A stretch of 64,000 nucleotides of DNA from Pullulanibacillus sp. KACC 23026 (GCF_029094525.1 NZ_CP119107.1:1426001-1490000), one strand, 5' to 3'; counted from the first letter of the stretch, positions 17,027 to 25,251 are shown. Program-made: numbers and translations. Notes: a model not told the origin generated them from the sequence alone.

Positions 17027-17377
17027 TTGGCGTTAATAACAGTAGGTGGTGTTGAATTAACTACCCCATCCGACTTGCAACCAGGCATTCAAGATATTTC
17101 AAAAGCTGAGCGTAATGCTAGAGGGACCATGATCATTGAGCGTATTGCTACAAAAAAGACACTTGATTTATCGTATTCATATCTGAATGCAAGTGATTTG
17201 AGTGCTGTACTTACGGCTGTTAGTCCAGTGTTTTTTAACGTAACTTATTTAGATCCAGTTACAAATAGTTTTGTCACTTCATCGTTTTATTGTGGAGACA
17301 GAACAATGGGTATGATCAGCTATGTTAATGGGGTGCCGCGCTATAAAGACGTTAAGTTTACTCTTATAGAAAGATAG
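17027..17377 (+). CDS. DUF6711-like tail protein
   Basis: A 116-residue beta-rich protein (MALITVGGVELTTPSDLQ..., C-terminal GVPRYKDVKFTLIER). It sits between the tape measure and the baseplate hub, as small DUF6711 proteins do in related phages; the family name is from memory. TTG start behind TAGGAGGTGGGG. Confidence 0.6.
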   Translation: MALITVGGVELTTPSDLQPGIQDISKAERNARGTMIIERIATKKTLDLSYSYLNASDLSAVLTAVSPVFFNVTYLDPVTNSFVTSSFYCGDRTMGMISYVNGVPRYKDVKFTLIER

Positions 17378-17387
17378 GTGCATAGAT

Positions 17388-18524
17388 TTGATTAATGTGA
17401 GCAACGATTATAAAACCAACGTTTATGCACCTATCAGAGAATTTGTAGCTAAGATTACCTTCATGCTGAATGGAGAATCCACAGAGTATGATGACGAATG
17501 GATCACTTACTTAGATATTGTGGAGGAAATGGATACTCTAAGCGATACATTACCATCTAATCAGTTGACTGTTACTTTAGATAATACGACAGGCGAGTTC
17601 AACTTTTTAAACTTAGCCAACATGCAAAGAATCATAGCAAGTCGACCTACTATTCAAGTTGAGATGGGGTTAGTCATATCTGATACAGACACAGAATGGT
17701 TACCTATGGGGTTATTTTATTTAACGGATTGGAAAAGTGATACAGGAGCCATGACGGTTACCTTAACCGCAAATGATAATTTATTAATGTTGGATAACAT
17801 ATCTTTCCCAGCGACTACGGTTACGAATCTTTATGATTTGGCAGTAGCCATTTTCCAAAACGCTGGTATAACTAATTATTCTATTGATTCAAGCTTAAAA
17901 AAAATCTCTTGCGCTGGAACAACGGTAGCATATAATAGTCGCAATCTCTTACAAAACATTGGTATTGCTGCTCAATGTGCTGTTTATCAGGATCGCAATG
18001 GGATTATGACTATAAAACCATATGAAACTCTCGAAGAAAGCAACATGTATTCAACATATCCTGGTTTATCAGGATTATATGCGAGTTCTAACACATATTC
18101 TCGGGTTAATAATGGTGATGGGATGAAGTATCTATCTTTGGATAATATGTACGAAATTCCTGAAATAACTTTGGAAAAATCCATCTATCAGTTAGTGGTA
18201 AATATTTATACAGGGACTAGCTACACGTCTAAGACTTACATTAACTCAGCGACTGATGGGCAAAACGGAATCTCATTTACCATTGATAACCCGTTAATCA
18301 CATCCACATCCTTAGCTGATAAAGTGGCATCATGGTATCTCAATGAATCTAACTATAATGCTGTTTGTAAAGTAGATTGGAGACAAAATCCTTGTCTAGA
18401 ATGTGCGGATGTTGTCCTGGCCGAAGATGGAATGGGATCCGAAAAACAGACAAGGATTTATAAACAAGAGTTTACTTACCAGGGGTATCTAACAGGGAAT
18501 ACGGAAAGTCGAGGTGGTATCTAG
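17388..18524 (+). CDS. Tail-associated baseplate hub protein
   Basis: A 378-residue protein with a beta-rich N-terminal domain (YKTNVYAPIREFVAKITFMLNG in parts) and sequence such as PMGLFYLTDWKSDTGAMTVTLTANDNLLMLD that is typical of the phage tail hub/Tal-like structural proteins. No peptidase motif is seen. TTG start; the stop overlaps the next start by one base (TAGTG). Probably part of the tail tip. Confidence 0.7.
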   Translation: MINVSNDYKTNVYAPIREFVAKITFMLNGESTEYDDEWITYLDIVEEMDTLSDTLPSNQLTVTLDNTTGEFNFLNLANMQRIIASRPTIQVEMGLVISDTDTEWLPMGLFYLTDWKSDTGAMTVTLTANDNLLMLDNISFPATTVTNLYDLAVAIFQNAGITNYSIDSSLKKISCAGTTVAYNSRNLLQNIGIAAQCAVYQDRNGIMTIKPYETLEESNMYSTYPGLSGLYASSNTYSRVNNGDGMKYLSLDNMYEIPEITLEKSIYQLVVNIYTGTSYTSKTYINSATDGQNGISFTIDNPLITSTSLADKVASWYLNESNYNAVCKVDWRQNPCLECADVVLAEDGMGSEKQTRIYKQEFTYQGYLTGNTESRGGI

Positions 18525-19219
18525 TGACCTATGCGAAAACAACCTGGCAAGACCGGGTCGTTCAAAATCCTAATACCTATACCATGGTTCAAAATAGTGA
18601 TGGGACCATTACCTTAATACCAGCTGAAGGAACTATTACTCAATCAGGTACGCCTATTACAGCTGACAAGCTGAACAATTTAGAAACACAATATGATCAG
18701 GCGGTTTCCTGGTCACAAGGATACGGTCTGGGTTTAGTGACATCATTCCAATCTTCTGATTTAAATAATGCGAGAAATAATGGATGGTATCAATGTACAC
18801 CCGACACGCAAAACACTCCTCCAAATTCAGGTTCATATGGCGTTGTTCGTGTGGACAGTCGGACGACAGACAGATTAAGTCAGACTTATTATAATGTCAA
18901 CGGTGGGAGTATCGTTCAAATATGGACACGTTTTTTAGGGTCAACAGGTTGGTCAGCTTGGACTCCGATCACGACCGGGGTACTTAATATCAAAAAACTA
19001 AGTGTCACGATTTCGACCGATTCAAGCGGAAACGGCAATGCAACTTTAACTTATCCAGCAGCTACAACAAACACTCCAACACTGATCCCATCACACGTTA
19101 GTGGTAATCAAGGTGGGTATGCAACTGCAACGAATGTGACTACAACAGGTGGTCAGATTTATCTGTGGGGTGCGCAACCTAACGCGACACGTACTATTAA
19201 TGTGATGTTATTCGACTAA
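18524..19219 (+). CDS. Tail fibre or baseplate protein
   Basis: A 231-residue protein. The N-terminal 55 residues (KTTWQDRVVQNPNTYTM..., SGTPITADKLNNLETQYDQ) are the conserved attachment domain seen in many Firmicute tail fibres. The middle resembles receptor-facing pyocin-knob-like sequence (NNGWYQC...GGSIVQIWTR...TGWSAWTPI). The end is a beta-rich head rich in Thr. GTG start with GAGGTGG upstream. Confidence 0.75.
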   Translation: MTYAKTTWQDRVVQNPNTYTMVQNSDGTITLIPAEGTITQSGTPITADKLNNLETQYDQAVSWSQGYGLGLVTSFQSSDLNNARNNGWYQCTPDTQNTPPNSGSYGVVRVDSRTTDRLSQTYYNVNGGSIVQIWTRFLGSTGWSAWTPITTGVLNIKKLSVTISTDSSGNGNATLTYPAATTNTPTLIPSHVSGNQGGYATATNVTTTGGQIYLWGAQPNATRTINVMLFD

Positions 19220-19235
19220 GGAGGTTTAATGTTTC

Positions 19236-19583
19236 ATGCTTCAAACAATTAACATTGAAGGCAGTGAATGGACAACACTTTGTACACTTACAGCAAGTGT
19301 GAATGGTTCAACGCTGACCTTTTCTCCTGGAAAGTATATTAACGCGGGAACAACGCGATATGAGACAACAGACAGTATAAACCTTGACATATCAACTCCA
19401 AAAGTGGATACCGACTATCAAGTGTGGCTAGCAGAGGATGGTCTGCATGTCTTAACCAAAACAGTTGACACGGAGTTTGGAGACCTGCCGGACAATTATA
19501 TTGATCTACTAGCTTGGTTTACTATGCCGGCCGCATCTATCGATCTGTCTAATGTCACAATTAATGTTAAAAAAATAAGTTGA
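19236..19583 (+). CDS. Phage hypothetical, baseplate region
   Basis: A 115-residue beta-rich, Thr-rich protein (MLQTINIEGSEWTTLCTLTA...) located between a tail fibre and the lysis genes. No family is recognised. AAGGAGG precedes the ATG by 11 bases. The last bases overlap the open frame of the next gene. Confidence 0.6.
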   Translation: MLQTINIEGSEWTTLCTLTASVNGSTLTFSPGKYINAGTTRYETTDSINLDISTPKVDTDYQVWLAEDGLHVLTKTVDTEFGDLPDNYIDLLAWFTMPAASIDLSNVTINVKKIS

Positions 19584-19597
19584 TTGGAGGTTATGTG

Positions 19598-19822
19598 GTG
19601 GGCGAGCAAGAACATGGAATTCTACGAGAAGATTTTACTAAGTTAGAAGAAAGAGTCGGTAAGCTGGAACAAAGCCAAGCTTCCCTAACAACACGAGTGA
19701 CTAACATCGAGAAGATATTGGACAAGATTGATAGCAACACGACATGGATCCTGCGCCTAATTATAGGTGCTTTTATTACCTCTGTAATAGGTTTTTTAAT
19801 CGCAAATAAAGGAGGATTTTAA
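19598..19822 (+). CDS. XhlA-like lysis-associated membrane protein
   Basis: A 74-residue protein with an N-terminal coiled coil (LEERVGKLEQSQASLTTRV) and one C-terminal transmembrane helix (WILRLIIGAFITSVIGFLI), the layout of the haemolysin XhlA family that acts beside holins in Bacillus phages and PBSX. The second of two adjacent GTG codons (19598) is chosen since it lies seven bases from TGGAGG; the frame is open back to a TTG at 19580. Confidence 0.8.
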   Translation: MGEQEHGILREDFTKLEERVGKLEQSQASLTTRVTNIEKILDKIDSNTTWILRLIIGAFITSVIGFLIANKGGF

Positions 19823-19824
19823 TT

Positions 19825-20757
19825 ATGGCTTATGCTGGAATCGATTGTGCATCCAAATTAGATGCCGCACATATTCAAGGACTTAAATCAGAAGGCATCA
19901 CCCACATTGGAAGATATCTCAGCGATAACTGGAAAGGTCTCACTAAAGATGAGGTCCAGGCGATTAGTGATGCCGGCCTTAATATTGTAAGTATCTTTGA
20001 ATCAAATCCAACAAAATCAAGTTATTTTACCGCGGATCAGGGACGTGCAGATGCACAAGCGGCAAGTAAATATGCAAACGACTTAGGGCAGCCTCATGGG
20101 ACTGCTATTTATTTTGCCGTCGACTATGATGCTCAAGGTAAGGACTTAGGTGCTATCCTCGATTACTTCAATGCGCTGGCCGATAACCTAAAAGATTATA
20201 AATTGGGTGCCTATGGGTCTTATGCGGTTTTAAGTTATCTTAAGCAGCATTCGAGAGTGGAATTTTACTACCAAACATACGCCTGGTCACATGATCAAGT
20301 TTGCGATTTCACTAACTTTTATCAGCACCAAAATGAAGTCCAAGTAGCCGGATTGTGGGTTGATTTGGATAAGGTGTTAAAGGATCCTGGATCATGGTCA
20401 ATTTTTCAATCGAAAGTAGTTCCTAAAGCAACAAAAGTTCAAGCGAATGGTACTTATACCATTAAGCAAGGGGATACTTTCTGGGATTTAGAGAAAAAGC
20501 ATAATTGGCCAACAGGTTCACTTCAAGATTTAAATCCCAAGCTTGACCCTAAAAAGCTTCAGATTGGACAAGTGATCAAAACACCAGGAAAAGTTAATTC
20601 TCCGGTTTCTAATAAATATCACACTGTTAAAAAGGATGAGAATTTATCTGTTATAGCAGCTGATAATGGTTTAACTTTGGTTCAAATTGAAAAACTCAAT
20701 CCACAGATTAAGGATCCTGATGTGATTCATCCTGGTGACAACGTTAGGGTTAAATAG
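19825..20757 (+). CDS. Endolysin: DUF1906 glycosidase-like domain plus two LysM
   Basis: A 310-residue endolysin. Residues 1 to about 195 form a DUF1906 (Rv2525c-like, glycoside hydrolase-like TIM barrel) domain, starting YAGIDCASKLDAAHIQGLK and with AIYFAVDYDAQG and GLWVDLDKV acid-containing strands. Two LysM repeats follow (about 210-253, YTIKQGDTFWDLEKKH; and 262-309, YHTVKKDENLSVIAADNG). No signal peptide, so export depends on a holin. GGAGGATTTTAATT precedes the ATG. Confidence 0.9.
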   Translation: MAYAGIDCASKLDAAHIQGLKSEGITHIGRYLSDNWKGLTKDEVQAISDAGLNIVSIFESNPTKSSYFTADQGRADAQAASKYANDLGQPHGTAIYFAVDYDAQGKDLGAILDYFNALADNLKDYKLGAYGSYAVLSYLKQHSRVEFYYQTYAWSHDQVCDFTNFYQHQNEVQVAGLWVDLDKVLKDPGSWSIFQSKVVPKATKVQANGTYTIKQGDTFWDLEKKHNWPTGSLQDLNPKLDPKKLQIGQVIKTPGKVNSPVSNKYHTVKKDENLSVIAADNGLTLVQIEKLNPQIKDPDVIHPGDNVRVK

Positions 20758-20872
20758 ATTTCTTATTCTTTTTAGAAACGGTAAAAAGTATAACCGTCGT
20801 TTGAACGAGAGTACTTAACATGCCGATAAGACTTAAATATATAAGAAATTTAATCTTTTTGGTGTTAAACAT
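20750..20872 (-). CDS. 40-residue single-pass membrane peptide, antisense in lysis cassette
   Basis: On the minus strand an ATG at 20872 with an AAAGGAAGA site 7-8 bases upstream opens a 40-codon frame. The peptide is MFNTKKIKF followed by a hydrophobic helix (LIYLSLIGMLSTLVQTTVIL) and a basic tail SKKNKKSI. Its stop overlaps the endolysin stop in the opposite direction. The layout resembles small holin-like or type I toxin peptides, but no family match is claimed. Confidence 0.45.
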   Translation of the reverse strand: MFNTKKIKFLIYLSLIGMLSTLVQTTVILFTVSKKNKKSI

Positions 20873-20944
20873 GGGCAATCTTCCTTTCATTCTAAAAGGT
20901 AGGTTGTCCATTTTTCTTAAAATTAAAAGAGGAGCGTGTTATTT

Positions 20945-21454
20945 ATGTTTTTACAACAAATTGTTGAAGTTGTAGCTAGCTTATCTGGTCTTGGTTTTGC
21001 CGGTTCTGTTACAGCCGGTGTCGTAAAAGTTGCAAGTTTTTTGAAACAGAAGAAAGTGCTAACTCTTGCAAAAGATGCTGTTCTTTTTGCTGAAGATGCT
21101 TATAAGGATCTTGGCGGTGCGGATAAATTAAAGAAAGCTTGTGGTTGGTTCTCAAGTGAGCTTAATTTAATGGGAGTTAAATTAACTGGAGATCAAATCG
21201 AATCCCGCGTTCGCTCTGCGTATCAAAAAGTTCAGTTGGATGTTCAAAAGGTTGTAGTTGCGGGCAGTGAAGAAACCGATGCTCCTGCTGATCAGGAACC
21301 TGATCAACAACCTGAACCAGAGGTAGAAAAACCATTGTCAGAAATGACATCAACAGACCTTAAAAATATGGTCACTCAAGTAGTTAAGGACTTACTTCCA
21401 TCAGCTTCTGTGGAATCAGCACAACAGCCTTCAGCTACACAAACTGCACAATAA
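20945..21454 (+). CDS. LLH-type phage holin
   Basis: A 169-residue protein with an N-terminal hydrophobic helix (ASLSGLGFAGSVTAGVVKVA), then the amphipathic FAEDAYKDLGGADKLKKACGW...GVKLTGDQIESRVRSAYQK region characteristic of the holin LLH superfamily, then an acidic Pro/Gln-rich linker and a Ser/Gln-rich end. It is longer than minimal LLH holins because of the tail. ATG 20945 is chosen with AGAGGAG eight bases upstream. Confidence 0.75.
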   Translation: MFLQQIVEVVASLSGLGFAGSVTAGVVKVASFLKQKKVLTLAKDAVLFAEDAYKDLGGADKLKKACGWFSSELNLMGVKLTGDQIESRVRSAYQKVQLDVQKVVVAGSEETDAPADQEPDQQPEPEVEKPLSEMTSTDLKNMVTQVVKDLLPSASVESAQQPSATQTAQ

Positions 21455-21470
21455 GGGGGGGTGAGTATAT

Positions 21471-21800
21471 ATGGTTGTCCAAGGGGATAACGGTATTACC
21501 ATTCCATTCACAACTTATAGAGATAAAGTTGTCAGTCTTGAAAGTGCTACCGTCGAAGTTTCGGTTTTGCGTGGACAGGACCTGCTTTCTAAAACTGCGA
21601 CGATTATTGATAAAACAAAAGGACAATGTGAATTTGAATTGTTGTCTAGCGATTTGACTGTTTCGGGTGTTTATTATTATCAATGGACAGCAACTTTTGA
21701 TGACGGTACGGTCATATCTGGAATAAAACAAAGCCTATTAGTTTCTGATAAATTAGCAGGATCTACAGTGACTATAGATGTAGATGGTGGTGTGTTTTAA
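21471..21800 (+). CDS. BppU-like baseplate protein, Ig-like
   Basis: A 109-residue beta-sandwich-like protein (GITIPFTTYRDKVVSLESATVEVSVLR, SGVYYYQWTATFDDGT) resembling the N-terminal domain of lactococcal-type baseplate upper proteins. It probably connects the following fibre to the baseplate. Stop and next start overlap by one base (TAATG). Downstream placement after the lysis genes is unusual for a tail gene. Confidence 0.6.
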   Translation: MVVQGDNGITIPFTTYRDKVVSLESATVEVSVLRGQDLLSKTATIIDKTKGQCEFELLSSDLTVSGVYYYQWTATFDDGTVISGIKQSLLVSDKLAGSTVTIDVDGGVF

Positions 21801-23683
21801 TGACTGATTACGTCATTAGTAAAATCCAAATAAAAAGGGGATTAAAAGCAAATTTACCCATTTTAGATGATGGTGAATTGGCTTTTTGTACGGATACTAA
21901 AGAATATTTCATAGGAACCATTAATGGAAATGTATTAGTAAATGATTTTAGTAAGGTTGTTAATAAAGTTGAAGCAAGTTCAACAAACGGTAATTTATCT
22001 GTGGATGGCAAAGAAATAAAGGTATATGACGACACTTCTGTTACTGCGTCTTTGGCCGAAAAAGCACAGCAGAGTGATTTGGAGGCAACGAATGAAACGC
22101 TGGATGAAGTTGCTAAATATAAAAATACAATATTAGCAATTAGACAAGCGCAAATGAAGAATTATCCAAATTATTTAGCTAAATTAAGAGGACATACATT
22201 CAATATTATTTGTCAGGGAGATAGCCTTACTTATGGTTTGGATAGTAGTGCAACAGGTACACAACCTCCATTTAATGGAGACTCCCATTACGCATCAAAT
22301 ACAACTTATCCTCAACAATTAGAATACACACTGAGATACATCACGGGAAGCACTACAATAAATGTAACTAATTGGGGATATAGTGGAGACCGGGTAGATC
22401 AAGGAATAACACGATGGGCAAAACAACCAACTACAGATTTAATGGTATACATGTATGGGACAAATGAAAATCTCCAAAATATATCTTTTAATGATTATGT
22501 CTCGAATTATTTAACTCTGCTTTACAGAAACGTAGTTGAATGGGGAATACCAGCGGTAATCATGTCTCCATTAAGATTTATGCACCAAGAAGGTATAAGC
22601 AATCTACATGTTTATAGGGCAGTATCTAAAATGATCGCCGAAGGTTGTGGAATACCTTTTATTGATGGATTTGAAATACTCGCTACTGCAACACAAGATT
22701 TCTACTCACCTGACTGGACGCATTTATCTGAAAGTGGGTATAAACTTGTAGGAACTAAAGTAGCTTCAATGCTAATATCAAATGGGGAAGTTAATAAAAT
22801 TGGCCAGGGCAGAGATCTCATTATGGATAAGACTCTTGCTAATATTGTATCCCCATCAACAATAAGTGCTGCTCTTGGGTCTGGTGGAGGTGGGTATCAA
22901 TTAGGTCAAGGTTGGGCTGCTTCTGTTACAACGGGTAAAAAAATAACTTTCCCTGTATATTGTGAAGAGGATTTTCTTGTTTTGATTCCTGTCTATAACG
23001 CTAGTATATCATTTAAAATTATGATTGATCTTGAAGTTAATCAAGGGAACGTAATGTTACCTGCTTCAGTTGAATCTAAAGATCAAAATGACGCTATAAC
23101 AAATAAGATTAAACCATCAATAAATCCACCTTCAGGAACATTTGAAGAAATAAGAGATAATACAAATGTTAACATTACGACAACCGATAAATTTATCATA
23201 ATTCCAAGTAGAGGTTTGCATATAATCACAATAGAAAATGAAACGAGTACCAGTGTTGTTTTCATGGGGTTTGAAGTCATGTCCTATAGTAATTTTTTCC
23301 TTAGAAAACGTTACAGCTCTGGTATTCCAACAACAGGAAAATGGATTAAAGGAGACATGTTATTTAATTCATCGCCTGCAAACGCTGGTTATTTTGGATG
23401 GATATGCACAGATACAGGAGAATTTAACAAAGGAGACACTGGTTTATTAGGAACAACGACTGCATATAACGGAACTGTGGTTTTGAATGGTAATATGGGG
23501 ATAGTAAAAGGAGATAGAATAAATATAAATGGTTCAGGTTATACCTACGCCACCAGCAATATTTTTTCTTATAATGGAGGTTACGTCATAAATGTTAGTC
23601 CATACCCACAAACAGCGGTTAGTAATGCTGAAATAACTATTGACCCACCTGTTTGGAAAGGGTTTGGGTTAATTCAATCCTAA
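21800..23683 (+). CDS. Tail fibre with SGNH/GDSL esterase domain
   Basis: A 627-residue protein. The N-terminal 50 residues (ISKIQIKRGLKANLPILDDGE) form the short beta domain found at the start of many tail fibres. An SGNH hydrolase follows: IICQGDSLTYG (Ser near residue 141), GYSGDRV, YGTNE and PDWTHLSESGY (Asp near 305, His near 308) provide blocks I, II, III and V. The last 300 residues are beta-rich and may bind the receptor. It probably deacylates cell-wall or surface polysaccharide. Confidence 0.85.
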   Translation: MTDYVISKIQIKRGLKANLPILDDGELAFCTDTKEYFIGTINGNVLVNDFSKVVNKVEASSTNGNLSVDGKEIKVYDDTSVTASLAEKAQQSDLEATNETLDEVAKYKNTILAIRQAQMKNYPNYLAKLRGHTFNIICQGDSLTYGLDSSATGTQPPFNGDSHYASNTTYPQQLEYTLRYITGSTTINVTNWGYSGDRVDQGITRWAKQPTTDLMVYMYGTNENLQNISFNDYVSNYLTLLYRNVVEWGIPAVIMSPLRFMHQEGISNLHVYRAVSKMIAEGCGIPFIDGFEILATATQDFYSPDWTHLSESGYKLVGTKVASMLISNGEVNKIGQGRDLIMDKTLANIVSPSTISAALGSGGGGYQLGQGWAASVTTGKKITFPVYCEEDFLVLIPVYNASISFKIMIDLEVNQGNVMLPASVESKDQNDAITNKIKPSINPPSGTFEEIRDNTNVNITTTDKFIIIPSRGLHIITIENETSTSVVFMGFEVMSYSNFFLRKRYSSGIPTTGKWIKGDMLFNSSPANAGYFGWICTDTGEFNKGDTGLLGTTTAYNGTVVLNGNMGIVKGDRININGSGYTYATSNIFSYNGGYVINVSPYPQTAVSNAEITIDPPVWKGFGLIQS

Positions 23684-23704
23684 TATCACATTAGGAACAT
23701 ATTG

Positions 23705-23731
23705 CGCAACAAACGACGGTCGTCACTTGCG
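23705..23731. repeat. Interrupted perfect inverted repeat
   Basis: CGCAA-CAA-ACGAC-G-GTCGT-CAC-TTGCG: two five-base stems separated by a symmetrical three-base internal loop around a single central G. It lies just after the tail fibre gene. Confidence 0.6.
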
Positions 23732-23738
23732 TAAGAAG

Positions 23739-23764
23739 AGCCCTCACTTAGTAGTGGGGGCTTA
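23739..23764 (+). terminator. Terminator-like hairpin after tail fibre
   Basis: AGCCCTCACT and AGTGGGGGCT pair over ten positions with one G-U pair and a TAGT loop. The T tract is weak (TTAATATATA), so it may work as a processing or barrier hairpin for both converging operons. Confidence 0.55.
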
Positions 23765-24034
23765 ATATATACTCATATTATATTTTTTTGCGATAGTTTC
23801 TATTTCTTCACTTGTCATTCTATTATATGCAGCCAATAAATTGTTTTTCAAATAACGATATTCCTCATCAAAGTCTTTTCCAGATGATTTTAGGTCAAGA
23901 ATCATAATCATATTTCTTAATATTAAATCGCATGAAAAACAAAGGTCACTATAACTTCCATTAACCTCTCTAATATTAGCTAATTCTTGGAGATCCTCAC
24001 AAAGGTTTAGCATGTTTTTAAATTTGTTATCCAC
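23762..24034 (-). CDS. Phage hypothetical protein
   Basis: A 90-residue helical protein starting with GTG after GGGAGGGG on the minus strand. It contains a lone CFSC (residues about 32-35) and many charged residues. It converges on the tail fibre gene. No family is recognised. It may be part of the lysogenic (minus strand) unit. Confidence 0.6.
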   Translation of the reverse strand: MDNKFKNMLNLCEDLQELANIREVNGSYSDLCFSCDLILRNMIMILDLKSSGKDFDEEYRYLKNNLLAAYNRMTSEEIETIAKKYNMSIY

Positions 24035-24102
24035 CTAACCCCTCCCTTTCACATTAACTATATGTATTGAGATCAGAATTAGACCTCCTATGCAATAAAA
24101 AA

Positions 24103-24137
24103 GCCCACTGTCCTTAATTGGATGGTGGGCTTTTTTA
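24103..24137. terminator. Bidirectional terminator
   Basis: GCCCAC and GTGGGC (24103-24108, 24125-24130) are flanked by A6 on the left and T6 on the right, so the hairpin can stop transcription in both directions. It follows the minus-strand HTH gene. Confidence 0.8.
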
Positions 24138-24138
24138 T

Positions 24139-24312
24139 TTAATCTCTATGTCCATAAACCTCTATCATAGCTTGCTCGTGTATTAACCATGTGCTACCTG
24201 ATTTTCTAACTAATCCACGCTTGATCTGATCATCAAAGCGACCGCGAGTGAGTGCAGCTCGCACTGTATCTTTCTTTAACCCCCACCGCTCTGATGCTTC
24301 TGGCGGTGTCAT
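24139..24312 (-). CDS. Helix-turn-helix DNA-binding protein
   Basis: A 57-residue protein, MTPPEASERWGLKKDTVRAA..., with an excisionase/MerR-type helix-turn-helix in its N-terminal half and STWLIHEQAMIEVYG near the end. Small proteins of this kind are found beside regulators in Bacillus and Enterococcus mobile elements. The start is uncertain: ATG 24312 fits the usual N-terminus but lacks a clear ribosome binding site; GTG 24336 and TTG 24348 are in frame. It lies in an operon with 24333-24749. Confidence 0.6.
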   Translation of the reverse strand: MTPPEASERWGLKKDTVRAALTRGRFDDQIKRGLVRKSGSTWLIHEQAMIEVYGHRD

Positions 24313-24332
24313 AATAGATGAGAGTGGGGGGA

Positions 24333-24749
24333 TCACTCCCCCAAGCAACCCTTTTGACGTAGAAATTGATAAGCTTCAACAACCGAATAAAACGTGTTCC
24401 CATAAGAGTTATAGCCGTCTTCGTCAATTAGCATGATATCAATAGAATGCTTGTTAAACTCGATATGGGCTTTATCATCATTTATAATTTCACCATCAAG
24501 CATGTTATAAAAGGATTCTTCAATCGTTTCATTATCCTCTGGTACTGTGATTGTTACACCGTTTCCGTCTTCCCAACCGTTAACATCTGCACCATTATCA
24601 AGGTCTTCGATGATGGCATTCATGTCGTCAATGCTACCAGGTGTGATTTTGGCAAACACTTCATCATTTTTGATACATTCGAATTGATGGAGATCTCCGT
24701 CATATTCAGCTTCAACAACTTTATAAGTATCGCGTTCCCAAGTTTTCAT
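24333..24749 (-). CDS. Acidic phage protein of unknown function under a palindromic operator
   Basis: A 138-residue, very acidic protein (MKTWERDTYKVVEAEYDGD..., many Asp/Glu, low Lys), predicted mixed alpha/beta. A perfect CAGGAGGAAAAG site precedes the ATG. It is the first gene of a minus-strand pair with the helix-turn-helix gene, and its promoter carries two identical-type palindromes (24771-24784, 24803-24816). The high negative charge would fit a DNA-mimic or antagonist protein, but this is speculative. Confidence 0.65.
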   Translation of the reverse strand: MKTWERDTYKVVEAEYDGDLHQFECIKNDEVFAKITPGSIDDMNAIIEDLDNGADVNGWEDGNGVTITVPEDNETIEESFYNMLDGEIINDDKAHIEFNKHSIDIMLIDEDGYNSYGNTFYSVVEAYQFLRQKGCLGE

Positions 24750-24770
24750 TTAACTTTTCCTCCTGTATTA

Positions 24771-24824
24771 TCACGTTTTCGTGATTTGATATTCTTATTA
24801 TATCACGTATGCGTGACTTGTAAA
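24771..24824 (-). promoter_or_regulatory. Sigma-A promoter with two TCACG-N4-CGTGA operators
   Basis: Reading the minus strand, TTTACA (24824-24819) and TATAAT (24802-24797) are separated by 16 bases. The spacer is occupied by the perfect palindrome TCACGTATGCGTGA (24803-24816). A second one, TCACGTTTTCGTGA (24771-24784), lies just downstream of the expected start site. Centres are 32 bases apart, about three helical turns, so a repressor could bind both on one face. Confidence 0.75.
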
Positions 24825-24853
24825 CATGTATTTTAAAAATTATCTAAAAAAGT

Positions 24854-24892
24854 AAGAAACCCTCTGTATCCAGCGGGGATGAGAGGGTTCTT
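24854..24892 (-). terminator. Terminator of the minus-strand gene 24903-25229
   Basis: AAGAAACCCTCT (24854-24865) pairs with AGAGGGTTCTT (24882-24892) with one bulged base. On the minus strand the hairpin is followed by TACTTTTTTAG. Confidence 0.8.
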
Positions 24893-24902
24893 AAAATGCA
24901 CA

Positions 24903-25229
24903 TCAATAATTTTTTGAGAAATTAGCCATAAGCAGCTTCTGGATCTCCAAGGATATCTCCACAATGTTTATTTCAAAGTATCCCTTCCTGTTTCCGATCC
25001 TTGCCTCATATACCGTTGGTTCATCTGTCTTTGATATCCTCATATTACGTTTGTTTATTTCTCTTAGTTCATCATTAGCTTTTGCCAAAGCGCGTTCTAA
25101 AAGGTGTACATAAAACTCCTCTAACTCCAATCCAGCAAGTTTCTCTTTATCCTTTGTCAGTCCTTTAATCGCGCTCCTGACAATAATGTATCGTTTAGCA
25201 AGATCGATGTCTTTCTGTGTGAGTTCCAT
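24903..25229 (-). CDS. Phage hypothetical helical protein
   Basis: A 108-residue, mostly helical and charged protein (MELTQKDIDLAKRYIIVRSAIKG...) with GAGGTGATGAATC before its ATG. It lies 22 bases downstream of the Xre regulator and ends at its own terminator, so both are probably co-transcribed. Proteins of this size often accompany repressors in Bacillus phages. Function unknown. Confidence 0.65.
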   Translation of the reverse strand: MELTQKDIDLAKRYIIVRSAIKGLTKDKEKLAGLELEEFYVHLLERALAKANDELREINKRNMRISKTDEPTVYEARIGNRKGYFEINIVEISLEIQKLLMANFSKNY

Positions 25230-25251
25230 GATTCATCACCTCGGATGGATT

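Noticed and set aside
24447-24836. 129-residue + frame opposite the acidic protein gene.
   Set aside because: The minus-strand gene has a perfect ribosome binding site and promoter; the + frame has neither.
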